Below, one piece after another: positions 1-8,369 of a stretch of DNA of 41,338 nt. Made by a program: the position numbers and the translations under genes. Below the pieces are notes generated by a model that worked only from the letters and a program-made list of their open reading frames with translations, searched no databases and was not told where the DNA came from. Origin of the DNA: Verrucomicrobiota bacterium (GTDB taxonomy: Bacteria; Verrucomicrobiota; Verrucomicrobiia; Opitutales; Opitutaceae); contig JAEZAD010000157.1 in NCBI GenBank assembly GCA_023430565.1, positions 1-41,338 on the forward strand. Reading direction: 5' to 3'. How positions within the stretch are numbered: position 1 is the first letter of the stretch; each line of letters opens with the position of its first letter.

Positions 1-570
1 AAGGGCACGAACGAGCCGTATCGCATGTTTACCAGCCGGGCGGAGCACCGCCTGATGTTCAACCACGGCAGCGCCGAGCTGCGGTTAAAGCATCACGCGA
101 AAAACTTCGATTTGCTGCCCCCAAGCCGGCTGGCAAAAGTGGAGGCAAAGGCGGACGCCGTGCGGCAATGGACGGAACGATTTGAAACCGAAAGGGTGGG
201 GGGGCTGACGTGGGGGGAGCGTATTCGCCGACAGGAAACCGTGGAAGGCCTCCCCGAAACGTTCCGTGCGGAGACTCGCGAGGTGCAGGATGAAGTGATG
301 TATAAAACTCTGTATCAAGGATATCTACAGCGGGAACATCGACGGATCGAAAAAATGGGTCACGCGGAGGCGATTCGTATACCGGACACTTTGGAGTTTT
401 TGAGTCTCCGGGGATTGCGTCGGGAAAGCGCCCTCAAACTTGCCGAAATCCGCCCCTCAACCTTGGGGCAAGCCAGTCGCATCAGCGGTGTTAACCCGGC
501 GGACATCAATGTTTTGATGGTAGCGATCGAGGCTGCCCACGCGCAGGACCGACTAGGCACTCAGCGATGA
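1..570 (+). CDS. mnmG: MnmG (GidA) C-terminal part, tRNA uridine 5-carboxymethylaminomethyl modification enzyme; 5' end outside window
   Basis: MnmG works with MnmE to place the (carboxymethyl)aminomethyl group on the wobble uridine of tRNAs; it is an FAD- and folate-dependent cytosolic enzyme. The reading frame is open from base 1, so only the last 189 residues are present. The visible part starts with KGTNEPYRMFTSRAEHRL, the MnmG segment that leads into the C-terminal helical domain. It ends with the typical LSLRGLRRESALKLAEIRP and TLGQASRISGVNPADI stretch of the MnmE/tRNA-binding domain. The stop codon overlaps the trmB start by four bases (ATGA), so the two are probably translationally coupled. 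Family assignment is firm; the FAD domain and true start lie upstream of the window. Confidence 0.95.
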   Translation, partial: KGTNEPYRMFTSRAEHRLMFNHGSAELRLKHHAKNFDLLPPSRLAKVEAKADAVRQWTERFETERVGGLTWGERIRRQETVEGLPETFRAETREVQDEVMYKTLYQGYLQREHRRIEKMGHAEAIRIPDTLEFLSLRGLRRESALKLAEIRPSTLGQASRISGVNPADINVLMVAIEAAHAQDRLGTQR

Positions 571-1190
571 CCCTCAGCCGTCCCGTGTCGTTGATTCCTC
601 CTAGCACGCCCGCGCACGAGGCGCTCCTCGCCACACGTCGCCTCGAGCTCGAAGCCGCCCTGCGCGATGTTTTGCCATCCACGACGTCGGAAATCGTTTG
701 GGAGGTCGGATGCGGGCATGGGCATTTTCTCGAGGCTTACGCTCGCGCCCATCCCCGGGATGTGTGCGTCGGCATCGATATTGAAAGCGATCGCATCGTG
801 CGGGCACGGCGGAAACGCGATCGAGCGCAGTTGAAGAATCTTCACTTCCTTCGCGCCGAGGCCCGGTTGTTTCTCGAAACGTTGCCCGCGGAGGTGTCGT
901 TTGCCGCTGTCTTCGTGCTCTTCCCCGACCCTTGGCCAAAGCTGCGGCACCACAAACACCGGTTGATGCAGCCGGAATTTCTGGCGGCTTTGGCCCGACG
1001 GATGAAAACGGCCGGCCGGCTCTATTTCCGCACGGACGATTCCGTTTACTTCGAAGCGGCGGAACAGATTTTGCGGAGGGATCCAGCATGGCAATTGCTC
1101 GCTGAGGCGTGGCCGTTCGAGCATGAAACGGTTTTCCAGAGCCGCGCCGCCGGTTATCGGTCGCTGGTGGCCGCACCGGCTGCGCCATAA
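567..1190 (+). CDS. trmB: tRNA (guanine-N7-)-methyltransferase TrmB
   Basis: TrmB uses S-adenosylmethionine to make m7G46 in the variable loop of tRNAs. The 207-residue protein has the SAM-binding motif EVGCGHGHF (about 46-54), an acidic GIDIESDR after the second strand, the TrmB signature FPDPWPKLRHHKHR (119-132) and RTDD (155-158). Length is normal for the family. The ATG overlaps the mnmG stop by four bases, giving a tRNA-modification pair. In many bacteria the gene after gidA/mnmG and before the atp operon is rsmG (gidB), another m7G methyltransferase. Here TrmB holds that place, and the signature motif separates it clearly from RsmG. Confidence 0.95.
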   Translation: MTLSRPVSLIPPSTPAHEALLATRRLELEAALRDVLPSTTSEIVWEVGCGHGHFLEAYARAHPRDVCVGIDIESDRIVRARRKRDRAQLKNLHFLRAEARLFLETLPAEVSFAAVFVLFPDPWPKLRHHKHRLMQPEFLAALARRMKTAGRLYFRTDDSVYFEAAEQILRRDPAWQLLAEAWPFEHETVFQSRAAGYRSLVAAPAAP

Positions 1191-1323
1191 GTTGGCTCAC
1201 GCGTTTTTCCGCTCTCACTTATTTTTCGGGAGGAGCTCGGATTGCCGGCTTTCAGAGGTTGACGGAGGATGGGCCGGGCGCCTTTCTCTCCCATTCCCAC
1301 GGCCGCCCACGCCGCTAACACGC
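1191..1323 (+). promoter_or_regulatory. Spacer between trmB and atpB with a possible promoter for the atp operon
   Basis: These 133 bases hold the only gap long enough for an atp operon promoter. TTGACG at 1259-1264 matches the sigma-70 -35 consensus in five of six positions. The -10 at the right distance is poor (pyrimidine-rich, around 1282-1288). A purine-rich GGGAGGAG lies at 1228-1235 but is far from any start that fits a protein family. Promoter call is weak. Confidence 0.25.
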
Positions 1324-2211
1324 ATGTCTCGGGTCACTAAACTCCTCTCCATGCTCGCCGTTTACTGCGGCGGAGCCTCGCTGCTGCTTGCCGAAGGCGT
1401 CGCGCCCAGCGCGGCCAAACTGATCGAGATCGGCGGCCTGACCATCACGAATGCGATGATCACCGGCTGGATCATCTCCTTGCTGCTGGTCACGCTCGTG
1501 CTCTGGCTGATCGGCAAACCGTCCATCGTCCCTTCCAAGGGCCAGGCGGTGATCGAATCGTTGATGGAAGGGCTTCGTGGCATTCTCGAACCGATCATCG
1601 GCAAGAAAGTTTTCCCGGCGGCGTTTCCGCTGCTCGTCACGTTTTTCATTTTCATCCTTTTCCACAACTGGATGGGCCTGCTGCCCGGGGTCGGCACGAT
1701 CGGCCGCGGGGTGGTCGATGCGGAAGGGCATTTTCATCTCACCCAGCCGTGGATCCGGCCGCACAACGCCGACTTCAACGGCACCATCGCGCTCGCGCTC
1801 ATCTCGTTTGGCGCGTGGGCCATCATCGTTTTCAAATACGTCGGCCCCAAAATGATCCTCTGGGATCTCTTCGGTAACAAAGCCGACAAGAAGGAAACGC
1901 CCGTCTGGTTGTATCCGTTTCTCTCGATCGTGTTTCTCGTCGTCGGGCTGATTGAAGTGTTTTCGATCCTGATCCGGCCGTTTACGCTTTCAGTCCGACT
2001 TTTCGGCAACGTTTTTGGCGGCGAAAACCTGCTCCACGGGACGAGCTTCATCCCGGTCTTCTATTTCATGGAGCTCCTGGTCGGCGTGATCCAGGCGTTT
2101 GTGTTCACCCTGCTCACCGCGGTCTATATCGGCCTGCTTGCAAATCACGAGGGCGGCGACCACGCGCACGACGAAGACCACGGCCACGCTCCCTCCGAAG
2201 CGCACCATTGA
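1324..2211 (+). CDS. atpB: ATP synthase Fo subunit a
   Basis: Subunit a forms the two half-channels that carry ions to and from the rotating c-ring in the inner membrane. The ATG at 1324 gives 295 residues, starting with a hydrophobic leader (about 1-23) like a signal peptide. Upstream in-frame codons would only add trmB-overlapping, Arg-rich sequence. Visible family marks are the GGLTITNAM segment before TM1, FHNWMGLLPG (113-122), and SVRLFGNVFGGENLL with the essential Arg225. Several further TM helices follow. The C-terminus carries a tail with seven His among the last 21 residues, beyond the usual end of the family. No atpI is seen upstream. First gene of atpB-E-F-H-A-G-D-C. Confidence 0.97.
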   Translation: MSRVTKLLSMLAVYCGGASLLLAEGVAPSAAKLIEIGGLTITNAMITGWIISLLLVTLVLWLIGKPSIVPSKGQAVIESLMEGLRGILEPIIGKKVFPAAFPLLVTFFIFILFHNWMGLLPGVGTIGRGVVDAEGHFHLTQPWIRPHNADFNGTIALALISFGAWAIIVFKYVGPKMILWDLFGNKADKKETPVWLYPFLSIVFLVVGLIEVFSILIRPFTLSVRLFGNVFGGENLLHGTSFIPVFYFMELLVGVIQAFVFTLLTAVYIGLLANHEGGDHAHDEDHGHAPSEAHH

Positions 2212-2255
2212 TACCTTTCCCGTCGGGAGCGTGCCCAGCGTGCGCACGGCGGCAT

Positions 2256-2283
2256 CCAACAAACAAATACAACCAACATCCCC
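2256..2283 (+). promoter_or_regulatory. A/C-rich unstructured leader before atpE
   Basis: The 28 bases before the atpE ATG contain almost only A and C (core ACAAACAAATACAACCAAC) and cannot fold on themselves. The rest of the operon is GC-rich. In E. coli atpE an unstructured leader acts as a translational enhancer to make extra c subunits. A similar role here is inferred from position and composition only; there is no Shine-Dalgarno sequence. Confidence 0.35.
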
Positions 2284-2484
2284 ATGCTCATCGCTGAAAT
2301 CACCGGCAATATCGCCAGCGCATTCGGCCTTCTCGGCGCCGCCCTCGGCGTCGGTCTCATCGGCTTCAAGGCCGCCGAGGCCGTCGGCCGCAACCCGGCC
2401 GCTTCCGGCAAGGTCCTCGTCCAAGCCATTATCGGTATGGCGCTCGCGGAGGGTCTCGGCATTCTCGCCCTCTTCCTCGCCTAA
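2284..2484 (+). CDS. atpE: ATP synthase Fo subunit c
   Basis: Subunit c is the two-helix hairpin that forms the proton-driven ring. The protein is only 66 residues, at the short end of the family. Helix 1 (about 10-30) is glycine/alanine rich (GLLGAALGVGLIG). The polar loop is GRNP (35-38). Helix 2 holds the ion-binding Glu56 in MALAEGLGI. The Gln on helix 1 and the Ser/Thr after the Glu that mark sodium-binding c subunits are absent, so proton coupling is expected. It is preceded by an A/C-rich leader and followed by a strong hairpin, both of which could raise its expression relative to its neighbours. Confidence 0.97.
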   Translation: MLIAEITGNIASAFGLLGAALGVGLIGFKAAEAVGRNPAASGKVLVQAIIGMALAEGLGILALFLA

Positions 2485-2497
2485 TTCCGTTTCCTCC

Positions 2498-2522
2498 GGC
2501 AGCGCGAGTCGTTCGCGCTGCC
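2498..2522 (+). repeat. Perfect intercistronic hairpin between atpE and atpF
   Basis: GGCAGCGCGA at 2498-2507 pairs perfectly with TCGCGCTGCC at 2513-2522 around a 5-base loop (GTCGT). The stem of 10 GC-rich pairs starts 14 bases after the atpE stop and is followed by a pyrimidine-rich but not T-only stretch. It could protect the 3' end of atpE mRNA or cause partial termination. It is not a full intrinsic terminator, since atpF-C must still be transcribed. Confidence 0.7.
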
Positions 2523-2550
2523 ATTTCCTTTTCACCCGACTCGTTTCGTC

Positions 2551-3099
2551 ATGACGCTGCCCCTCATCCTCGCTGCCGCCGTCGAAAACGCCGCCGAGCC
2601 CAACATGCTCACGAAATTCGGCGTCGAATGGACCTACGTCGTCTGGCAGCTCGTCAGCTTCGTCGTCGTCCTCTTCGTCCTCTACAAGTTCGGCATCAAG
2701 CCCGTCGCCGCGACGATGGAGGAGCGCACCCGGAAGATCGAATCCGGGATCAAGCACGCCGAGGAGATGCAGGTGAAGCTCGCCGCCGCCCAGCAGGAGA
2801 GCGCGGCGATCGTCAAGAAAGCCCAAGTCGAGGCCTCCCGCATCGTCGACGATGCCCGCAAGAGCGCGAAAGAGTTCCTCGACAAGCAAACGCAGGAGGC
2901 CACCGCCAAGGCGAGCGACCTGCTCGTGAAGGCCCAGCAGGCCATCGAACTCGAGCACAAGAAAATGCTCGCCGACGCCCGCACCGAGATCGCCCGCCTC
3001 GTTGTCATCACGACCGAGCGCGTGCTCGCCAAGAAACTCACCGACTCCGACCGCGCCTCTTATAATGACGCTGCGGCCCGCGAGCTGACCAACGTCTGA
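2551..3099 (+). CDS. atpF: ATP synthase Fo subunit b
   Basis: Subunit b is the membrane-anchored stalk that holds F1 still against the rotating ring. The 182-residue protein has one TM helix (about 27-47, in WTYVVWQLVSFVVVLFVLY) followed by FGIKPVAATMEERTRKIESG, the typical start of the long stalk helix. The rest is highly charged and Ala-rich with no helix breakers, as expected for the dimeric coiled stator. A short hydrophobic N-terminal extension (MTLPLILAAAV) precedes the TM; a second Met at residue 19 is an alternative start. Only one b-type gene is present, so the stator is probably a homodimer. Confidence 0.95.
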   Translation: MTLPLILAAAVENAAEPNMLTKFGVEWTYVVWQLVSFVVVLFVLYKFGIKPVAATMEERTRKIESGIKHAEEMQVKLAAAQQESAAIVKKAQVEASRIVDDARKSAKEFLDKQTQEATAKASDLLVKAQQAIELEHKKMLADARTEIARLVVITTERVLAKKLTDSDRASYNDAAARELTNV

Positions 3100-3118
3100 T
3101 CACTCGCCGCCCGCGTTC

Positions 3119-3514
3119 ATGGCCTCCGCCAAAAAGCAGATCACCCAGCTCGCAAAACAGCTCTATAAACTGAGCTTCGAGAACGGCGCCCTTTCCGCGG
3201 ATCGCGTCGCGGGCGTGCTGGCCTACGTCGAAAAACACCGGCCCGCTCACACGCTCGCCGTGCTGCACGCTTATCAACACCTCGTCGCCGCCGAAGTGGC
3301 CCGCGGCCAGGCGGTCGTCGAACACGCCGGTCCGGCCAATCAGGCGTCGCTCGACGCCATCGCCACCGCCCTCGCGAAAAAATACGATCGCCCGGTCACC
3401 GCGGTGGCGCAGCGCAACGACGCGCTCCTCGCCGGCCTCCGCGTCCACGTCGGCGACGATGTCTACGAATCCTCTGTCGCCGGCCAGCTCGCCGCCCTCG
3501 GCGCCGCCGTCTGA
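3119..3514 (+). CDS. atpH: ATP synthase F1 subunit delta, unusually short
   Basis: Delta joins the b stalk to the top of the alpha/beta hexamer. The gene lies in the expected place between atpF and atpA, and the C-terminal half is recognisable: GLRVHVGDDVYESSVAGQLA corresponds to the family's GG-hr-GD-hhD-S-G-L end. The protein is only 131 residues against about 175-185 in most bacteria. The missing part is in the N-terminal helical domain that binds alpha: residues 1-60 keep only helices resembling KQLYKLSFENG and an EKHRPAHTLAVLHAYQHLV segment. The 19-base gap upstream leaves no room for the lost residues, and no frameshift is visible. Identity is good; function with a reduced domain is inferred. 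Confidence 0.85.
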   Translation: MASAKKQITQLAKQLYKLSFENGALSADRVAGVLAYVEKHRPAHTLAVLHAYQHLVAAEVARGQAVVEHAGPANQASLDAIATALAKKYDRPVTAVAQRNDALLAGLRVHVGDDVYESSVAGQLAALGAAV

Positions 3515-3559
3515 TCTCTACAACTTACCCCGAATCCGAATTTCAAATACACGTTTCCG

Positions 3560-5086
3560 ATGAGCACCGTCCTCGAACAAATCGAACAACAGATCGCCAA
3601 GCTCTCGACCAAGGCGGTCAAGAAGAACACCGGCCACATTCGCACCGTCGCCGACGGTGTCGCGCGCATCGACGGCCTCTCGGACGTGATGTATAACGAG
3701 ATGGTGCAGTTCCCCGGTGGCGTCATCGGCATCGCGCTCAATCTCGAGGAAGACGAGGTCGGCTGCGTCGTGCTCGGCGACATCTCGAAATTGAAAGAAG
3801 GCGACGAGGTCCAGACCACGGGCAAACTCCTCTCCGTTCCGGTCGGCAAGGCGCTCCTTGGCCGCGCGGTCGACGCGCTCGGCAATCCCGTCGATGGCAA
3901 AGGCCCGATCGCGGCGACCGAGACGAACCCCGTCGAAAAGATCGCGCCCGGCATCATCGTCCGCAAATCCGTCTCGCAGCCGCTTTTCACCGGCATTATG
4001 GCGATCGATTCCATGATCCCCATCGGTCGCGGCCAGCGCGAGTTGATCATCGGTGACCGTGGCACCGGCAAGACCACCATCGCGATCGACACGATCATCA
4101 ATCAGGCGAAAATCAACAAGGTCGGCCTCGCGTCGGGCGACGCGAAGTTCCGCCCGGTGTATTCGATCTACGTCGCGGTGGGTCAGAAGAACTCGAATAT
4201 CGTTCGCACGATCGCCGCGCTCGAAGCCGCCGGCGCACTCGAATACACGATCATTGTCGCCGCTCCCGCCGCCGACAATCCCGCCAACCAATACCTCGCG
4301 CCGTTCTCCGGCGCCGCGATGGGTGAGTGGTTCATGGAAAATGGCATGGATGCGCTGATCGTTTACGACGATCTCTCGAAGCACGCCGTCGCCTACCGCC
4401 AGATCTCGCTCATTCTTAAACGCCCGTCCGGCCGCGAGGCCTATCCCGGCGACGTGTTTTACCTCCACTCGCGCCTGCTCGAGCGCTCCGCGCGCCTCGA
4501 GGGCAAAGGTTCGCTGACGGGTCTTCCGATCATCGAAACCCAGGCGGGCGACGTCTCGGCTTACATTCCGACAAACGTCATCTCGATCACCGACGGTCAG
4601 ATCTTCCTCGAAACCGATCTCTTCAATCAAGGCATCCGCCCCGCCGTGTCCGTCGGTCTCTCCGTCTCTCGCGTCGGTTCCGCCGCGCAAATCAAGGCGA
4701 CGAAGCAGGTCGGTGGTAAACTGAAGGGCGAACTCGCCCAGTTCCGCGAGCTCGCCGCGTTCGCGCAGTTCGGCTCCGACCTCGACGCCAAGACGAAGGC
4801 GCAGCTCGAGCGCGGCGCCCGCATCGTCGAGCTCTTCAAGCAGCCCGCGTTCAACCCGATCCCGATCGAGCTGCAGGTCGCGGTGCTGTTCGCGATGCAG
4901 AAAAATTACTTCGATGCGATCGACACCAAGAAAGTCGTCGCCGCCGCCAACTCGTTGAAGGAATTCTTTGCGACGCGGAAGGACGCCCTCCTCACCGAGA
5001 TTCGCACCAAAGCCGCGCTCGACAAGGACCTCGAAGCCAAACTCCAGGCCGTGCTCGACGAGTGGAAGCCCACCTTCACCGCCTAA
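3560..5086 (+). CDS. atpA: ATP synthase F1 subunit alpha
   Basis: Alpha is the non-catalytic nucleotide-binding subunit of the F1 hexamer. The 508-residue protein has the N-terminal beta-barrel (GHIRTVADGVARIDGL), the P-loop GDRGTGKTT (165-173), and VSRVGSAAQ, which carries the arginine finger that reaches the catalytic beta site. Length and domain order are normal. The start at 3560 gives the usual amphipathic N-terminus that contacts delta. The stop is followed by an 80-base inverted repeat before atpG. Confidence 0.98.
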   Translation: MSTVLEQIEQQIAKLSTKAVKKNTGHIRTVADGVARIDGLSDVMYNEMVQFPGGVIGIALNLEEDEVGCVVLGDISKLKEGDEVQTTGKLLSVPVGKALLGRAVDALGNPVDGKGPIAATETNPVEKIAPGIIVRKSVSQPLFTGIMAIDSMIPIGRGQRELIIGDRGTGKTTIAIDTIINQAKINKVGLASGDAKFRPVYSIYVAVGQKNSNIVRTIAALEAAGALEYTIIVAAPAADNPANQYLAPFSGAAMGEWFMENGMDALIVYDDLSKHAVAYRQISLILKRPSGREAYPGDVFYLHSRLLERSARLEGKGSLTGLPIIETQAGDVSAYIPTNVISITDGQIFLETDLFNQGIRPAVSVGLSVSRVGSAAQIKATKQVGGKLKGELAQFRELAAFAQFGSDLDAKTKAQLERGARIVELFKQPAFNPIPIELQVAVLFAMQKNYFDAIDTKKVVAAANSLKEFFATRKDALLTEIRTKAALDKDLEAKLQAVLDEWKPTFTA

Positions 5087-5090
5087 AGTA

Positions 5091-5170
5091 ATTTTCGAAT
5101 TTCGATTCTCGATTTTCGACCGGCTTCGGCCGCCCGCTAAATCGAAAATCCAAAATCCAGAATCGAAAAT
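5091..5170 (+). repeat. Imperfect inverted repeat between atpA and atpG
   Basis: The 29-base arms 5091-5119 and 5142-5170 match as reverse complements at 24 of 29 positions. They are built from repeats of ATTTTCGA and its complement TCGAAAAT. The 22-base spacer itself contains CGGC-TTCG-GCCG, a stem capped by the very stable cTTCGg tetraloop. The whole fills the atpA-atpG gap and ends 5 bases before the atpG start. The low-GC, simple-sequence arms contrast with the surrounding genes. Confidence 0.75.
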
Positions 5171-5175
5171 CCTCC

Positions 5176-6066
5176 ATGGCCTCTACCAGAGATATCCGCC
5201 GCCGCATCAAGTCGGTCAAAAACACTCGCCAGATCACGAAGGCGATGGAGCTCGTGGCCGCTTCGAAGATGAAGAAGGCCCAGCAGATGGCGCTCGCCGG
5301 TCGCGCCTACGCCGACCTCATGGCCCAGATGCTCGGCGCGCTGGCCGAGCGCGTCGAGGAATCGCAACACCCATTTCTCGCCCGCCGCGAGGTGCGGACC
5401 CGCGGTATCCTGCTTGTCACTACCGATAAGGGTCTTGCCGGTCCGCTCAACGCGAACCTCTTCAAGCTCGTCACCGAGATCAAGACACCCGCCAAATACG
5501 TCGTCATCGGCCGCAAGGGCGCCCAGTTCCTCGCTCGCACCCATCGCAACCTCATCGCCGACTTTCAGGTCAGCGATCGCGTGACGTTCCCCGAGGTGAA
5601 GGTCGTCGCCGAGTTCATGGTGAAGCAGTTCCTCGATGGCGTCGTCGACACCGTCGAGATCATCTACCCGCGCTTTAAGAACACGCTCGTCCAACTCCCG
5701 ACCGTGCTTCCACTGCTGCCGCTCACGAGCGTGAAGGACGTGGTGAACGACCTGCGTTCGGACGCCGGCCATGGCTCCACCGCGCATCACGCTCCCGCCG
5801 CCGTCACCAACCAGATGCTCTTCGAGCCGAGCGCGGAAGCCGTCCTCGATGCGTTGCTCCCGCTCTACCTCAATCGCGAAATCTATCAGCAGGTGCTCGA
5901 CGCCAAAGCGTCCGAGCACAGCGCGCGCATGGTCGCGATGAAAACCGCGAAAGACAACGCCACGAAACTCCTCGGCGACCTCACGCTCGAATACAACAAA
6001 GCCCGTCAGGCCGGCATCACGCAGGAAATCCTCGAGATCGCCGCCGCCCAATTCGCCGGCAGCTGA
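5176..6066 (+). CDS. atpG: ATP synthase F1 subunit gamma
   Basis: Gamma is the central rotating shaft linking the c-ring to the catalytic hexamer. The 296-residue protein begins with the conserved first helix STRDIRRRIKSVKNTRQITK followed by AMELVAASKMKKAQ. It ends with GITQEILEIAAAQFAGS, the second half of the antiparallel coiled coil. The middle Rossmann-like part includes LLVTTDKGLAGPLNANLF. Length is normal. Translation starts five bases after the large inverted repeat, so the repeat could affect ribosome access. Confidence 0.97.
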   Translation: MASTRDIRRRIKSVKNTRQITKAMELVAASKMKKAQQMALAGRAYADLMAQMLGALAERVEESQHPFLARREVRTRGILLVTTDKGLAGPLNANLFKLVTEIKTPAKYVVIGRKGAQFLARTHRNLIADFQVSDRVTFPEVKVVAEFMVKQFLDGVVDTVEIIYPRFKNTLVQLPTVLPLLPLTSVKDVVNDLRSDAGHGSTAHHAPAAVTNQMLFEPSAEAVLDALLPLYLNREIYQQVLDAKASEHSARMVAMKTAKDNATKLLGDLTLEYNKARQAGITQEILEIAAAQFAGS

Positions 6067-6108
6067 TCTTCACCCTCTTAAAACCAGAACCCCACGTCTC
6101 TTTCCAAA

Positions 6109-7527
<1,419 letters not shown>

Positions 7528-7531
7528 CAAA

Positions 7532-7606
7532 TCGTTCTCGTTCTCTTTCTCGTTCCTCGTTCTCGCGAGGGTTCGAGAACGAGAAAGAGAACGAGAAAGA
7601 GAACGA
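7532..7606 (+). repeat. Imperfect inverted repeat between atpD and atpC
   Basis: The gap is filled by a CTCGTTCT-type polypyrimidine run (about 7532-7565) and its purine-rich complement (about 7574-7606, units of GAGAACGAGAAA). CGTTCTCG and CGAGAACG are the innermost arms around a short loop. It ends seven bases before the atpC ATG. Like the repeat after atpA, it is simple-sequence and palindromic, but the unit is different. Confidence 0.75.
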
Positions 7607-7613
7607 TCCCAAC

Positions 7614-8021
7614 ATGCCCTTAACTCTCGAAATCGTCACCCCCGAAGCCCGCGTCTACTCGGACACGATCGACACGGTCGTCATCCCGACCGTCGAGGGC
7701 GAAATCGGCGTGCTCCCCGGCCACATCCCGCTGCTCACGCAGGTCGAAGACGGCGAGCTCCGCGTCACGAAAGGCAACACCACCGAGTTCCTCGTGATCG
7801 GCGGCGGGTTTGCCCAAGTCGAAGGCGACCGGGTCCGCGTTCTCGCCGAACACGCGATCAACGAGGAAAAGATCGACGAAAAAGCCGTCGAAGAGGCGCT
7901 CGCACGCGCCGAAACCCAGCTCAAGGAAGCGGCGCACCTCGACCCCAACGAGTTCGAACGCCTCCAAGGCCTCGTCCGCTTCTCCGGCGTCCAATTAGCC
8001 GTAAAGCGCCGCAAGCGCTAA
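7614..8021 (+). CDS. atpC: ATP synthase F1 subunit epsilon
   Basis: Epsilon sits on the rotor beside gamma and can inhibit ATP hydrolysis. The 135-residue protein has the N-terminal beta-sandwich with the family motif VVIPTVEGEIGVLPGHIPLLT and the GGGFAQVEGDRVRVLAEHA segment. A C-terminal charged helical hairpin (about 85-135) follows. It is the last gene of the atp operon; an intrinsic terminator follows 9 bases after the stop. Confidence 0.96.
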   Translation: MPLTLEIVTPEARVYSDTIDTVVIPTVEGEIGVLPGHIPLLTQVEDGELRVTKGNTTEFLVIGGGFAQVEGDRVRVLAEHAINEEKIDEKAVEEALARAETQLKEAAHLDPNEFERLQGLVRFSGVQLAVKRRKR

Positions 8022-8030
8022 ATTTCTTAC

Positions 8031-8066
8031 AAAGGCCCAGTCGCCTCACCGCGACTGGGCCTTTTT
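8031..8066 (+). terminator. Rho-independent terminator of the atp operon
   Basis: AAAGGCCCAGTCGC (8031-8044) pairs perfectly with GCGACTGGGCCTTT (8051-8064) around the loop CTCACC, and the stem runs directly into TTTTT (8062-8066). The A-run on the 5' side would also let it work on the opposite strand, but no minus-strand gene ends here. Confidence 0.95.
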
Positions 8067-8102
8067 CTTGAAGGTTCACTGAAATCGAGTCTCATTCCCC
8101 GA

Positions 8103-8360
8103 GTGACCGCCCTAAGTCGCACCTCGACCGCACTCCTTCCTCTCTGCCAGCTTCCGGCGGGTGGGGTGGGTCTCGTGCGCGAGTTGGCCGGCAAGAGCGA
8201 GTTCTGCCAACGCGTCCGCGAAATGGGCCTCGGCGAGTCCGCCTGCATCACCAAGATTTCCGGCAGCACCACGATTCTCTGCCAGGTCAACGGCAACCGC
8301 ATCGCGCTCAGCCACGACGCCGCGAAGAACATCCTCGTCGAGCAGCTTCGGCGCGCCTGA
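8103..8360 (+). CDS. FeoA-domain protein, first of two
   Basis: FeoA proteins are small SH3-like cytosolic partners of the FeoB ferrous-iron transporter. The 85-residue product has the FeoA pattern: LPAGGVGLVRELAG, then CQRVREMGLGESACITKI (position and charge of the REMGL motif are typical), then NRIALSHDAAKNILVE. The start is a GTG at 8103; no in-frame ATG precedes the domain. It is followed nine bases later by a second feoA gene. Which of the two acts on FeoB cannot be told from sequence. This one contains two Cys (32 or so in the tail of strand 2 and in TILCQ). Confidence 0.85.
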   Translation: MTALSRTSTALLPLCQLPAGGVGLVRELAGKSEFCQRVREMGLGESACITKISGSTTILCQVNGNRIALSHDAAKNILVEQLRRA

Positions 8361-8369
8361 GCTTCCACC

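Noticed and set aside
1123..1323. An upstream start for subunit a that would add 67 residues
   Set aside because: The extension overlaps trmB and is Arg-rich; ATG 1324 directly begins the leader and fits the family length.
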